From assembly GCA_013203365.1 (NCBI GenBank), contig JABMQG010000361.1, positions 1 through 5,468 on the forward strand: a stretch of 5,468 nucleotides of DNA, read 5' to 3'. Position 1 is the first letter of the stretch. Each line of letters begins with the position of its first letter. The translations under genes and the position numbers were made by a program. This document shows positions 4,097-5,468 of the stretch, in pieces. The stretch is from Planctomycetota bacterium. GTDB taxonomy: Bacteria > Planctomycetota > Phycisphaerae > SM23-33 > FEN-1343. The notes below the pieces were generated by a model. It was not told the DNA's origin. It ran no database searches and saw only the letters and a list, made by a program, of their open reading frames with translations.

Positions 4097-5468
4097 CTAG
4101 ACCAGTCGGCCGAGGTCCATTTCGTGCAGGCTGTTGCCAGCCGGCACCATCGGGTAGACGTTCTCTTCCGGTTCCACGTGCACATCGAGCAGGGCCGGTC
4201 CGGGGGTCTTCAGCAGCTCGGCGATTGCATCGGCAAGCTCCCCCCGTTTGCTGATAGTCATGCCATGCGCACCTAATGCCCGTGCCACATTCGCCAAGTC
4301 GGGGCAGGGATGCTCTGAACAGGAATAACGGTGCCCGTAGAACATCTCCTGCCACTGTCTGACCATCCCGAGATACCCGTTGTTCAGCACAATGACCTTC
4401 ACCGGGGTGTTGTTCTGCACGGCTGTTATCAATTCAACCATAGTCATGGAAAAACTGCCGTCCCCGTCTATGTCGATGACGGTCTTATCGGGGCAGGCGA
4501 TTTGTGCCCCGATGGCGGCCGGCAGGCCAAAGCCCATCGTTCCAAGCCCGCCTGAGGTGATAATCTGCCGCGGGTTGCGGAAGCGGTAGAATTGGGCTGT
4601 CCACATCTGATGTTGGCCCACGCCGGTGGAGATGATGGCATCGTGGTCCGTCAGTTCGCCAAGCTTTTCTATCACTTCCTGGGGCTTGATTCGCCCGGTG
4701 GGCTCGTAGGAGAAGGGGTAGCGTTCCTGCCAGGCGCTGATTTTATTCAGCCAGTCCGAGCGGTCCTTTGGTTCGATGTATTCTAACATGCGCGACAGGA
4801 TGTCCTTGGCGTCTCCAACCACCGGAATGTCGACCTCTATGTTCTTGGAGATACTTGTCGGGTCGATATCAATGTGGATTATCTTGGCCTTGGGCGCGAA
4901 CGTTTCCACGTTGCCGGTGATCCGGTCGTCGAACCGTGCCCCGATGGCCACCAGGCAATCGGACTCCTGCACGGCGTAGTTAGCAGTGGCCGAGCCGTGC
5001 ATGCCCAGCATCCTTAGCGCCAGCGGGTCGGATTCGTCGATGCACCCCAAGCCCAACAGCGTGGTGGTGGTGGGGAGTTCACCCTTGGCCACGATCGCCC
5101 TCAATTGCTCGGACGCGCCGGATATAATCACACCGCCCCCCACGTACAGGATGGGCCTCTCGGACCGGTTGATGGCCTCGGCCGCCGCCTTGATCTGTCG
5201 CAGGTGCCCGGCGATGCTCGGCTTGTAGCCGGGCAAGTCCATTTCCATGCTGATGGACTGGTCAAGCTTGGCCATGGTGGCGTCGACTGCGATATCAACC
5301 AGAACCGGTCCCGGCCGACCGGTCCGGGCCACGTGGAATGCCTCGCGAATAACACGCCCCAGGTCCTTCACATCCTTGACCAAGGCATTGTGCTTGGTCA
5401 CCGGGCGCGTCACGCCGGTGACATCGGCTTCTTGGAAGGCGTCGTTGCCGATCAGGAAGCTCTTGACC
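4097..5468 (-). CDS. ilvB: Acetolactate synthase large (catalytic) subunit, C-terminal part (gene runs off the right edge)
   Basis: This is the thiamine-diphosphate enzyme that condenses two pyruvates to acetolactate, or pyruvate with 2-ketobutyrate, at the start of valine, leucine and isoleucine synthesis. The window holds the last 456 codons or so. The frame is open to the edge, through FLIGNDAFQEADVTGVTRPVTKHN, so the GTG at 5413 is internal and not the start. Roughly 110-130 N-terminal residues, including the catalytic glutamate of the PYR domain, lie outside. Seen here are the end of the PYR domain (GRPGPVLVDI), the central FAD-associated domain with YVGGG and GARFDDRITG, and the PP domain. 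The PP domain has GVGQHQMW, the ThDP/metal motif from GDGS to NN (fragment residues about 335-363), and Trp372 in VRQWQEMFY, where sulfonylurea-type inhibitors bind in homologues. The end, EENVYPMVPAGNSLHEM, is typical. FAD and ThDP binding are family knowledge. It is followed closely by ilvN. Confidence 0.96.
   Translation of the reverse strand, partial: VKSFLIGNDAFQEADVTGVTRPVTKHNALVKDVKDLGRVIREAFHVARTGRPGPVLVDIAVDATMAKLDQSISMEMDLPGYKPSIAGHLRQIKAAAEAINRSERPILYVGGGVIISGASEQLRAIVAKGELPTTTTLLGLGCIDESDPLALRMLGMHGSATANYAVQESDCLVAIGARFDDRITGNVETFAPKAKIIHIDIDPTSISKNIEVDIPVVGDAKDILSRMLEYIEPKDRSDWLNKISAWQERYPFSYEPTGRIKPQEVIEKLGELTDHDAIISTGVGQHQMWTAQFYRFRNPRQIITSGGLGTMGFGLPAAIGAQIACPDKTVIDIDGDGSFSMTMVELITAVQNNTPVKVIVLNNGYLGMVRQWQEMFYGHRYSCSEHPCPDLANVARALGAHGMTISKRGELADAIAELLKTPGPALLDVHVEPEENVYPMVPAGNSLHEMDLGRLV

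Noticed and set aside
5411..5413. GTG at 5413 as the start of ilvB
   Set aside because: The frame stays open to the window edge and the upstream residues (IGNDAFQEADVTG) are conserved acetolactate synthase sequence, so this GTG is an internal valine.

Overview
The window is a piece of a moderately GC-rich bacterial chromosome, most likely from a planctomycete (possibly Phycisphaerae). That placement is inferred from two things. The flagellin carries the ASENLR-type D1 signature usual in planctomycetal flagellins. A very small protein has the CX4C...CX2C zinc-ribbon pattern (RCPN...C...LSVP...C..CGQPLIVP) that is common in that phylum. MurA and acetolactate synthase are both canonical and do not narrow the host further. 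I see no RNA gene, mobile element, CRISPR array or phage gene.

Layout, left to right. The 5' half of a flagellin gene runs leftward off the window edge (1-536, minus). It is preceded by an AGGAGG ribosome-binding site folded into a 7-bp hairpin that closely matches the CsrA consensus. A gap of about 520 bp without a credible gene (537-1058) holds a long stem-loop, a tandem 17-bp repeat and a second hairpin just past murA. murA follows (1059-2321, minus). The next intergenic region separates murA from two rightward genes and contains a candidate promoter on each strand. The rightward genes are a tiny zinc-ribbon protein (2549-2755) and rsmD (2922-3557), with a GC-rich folded leader directly before rsmD. 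rsmD converges on and overlaps the end of ilvN (3523-4020, minus). ilvN sits behind ilvB (4097-5468, minus, running off the right edge), with a stem-loop between the two.

Functionally these are mostly core genes: peptidoglycan precursor synthesis (MurA), 16S rRNA methylation (RsmD), and the first common step of branched-chain amino acid synthesis (IlvB catalytic plus IlvN regulatory subunit). The flagellin is the motility component. The genes do not form one pathway. Only ilvB-ilvN is a clear operon.

No new multi-gene system is visible. The observations most worth following are RNA-level ones: the CsrA-like hairpin on the flagellin start site, the 16-bp minus-strand stem in the flagellin-murA gap, and the structured rsmD leader. 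Proteins were identified from recognised motifs, without any database search.
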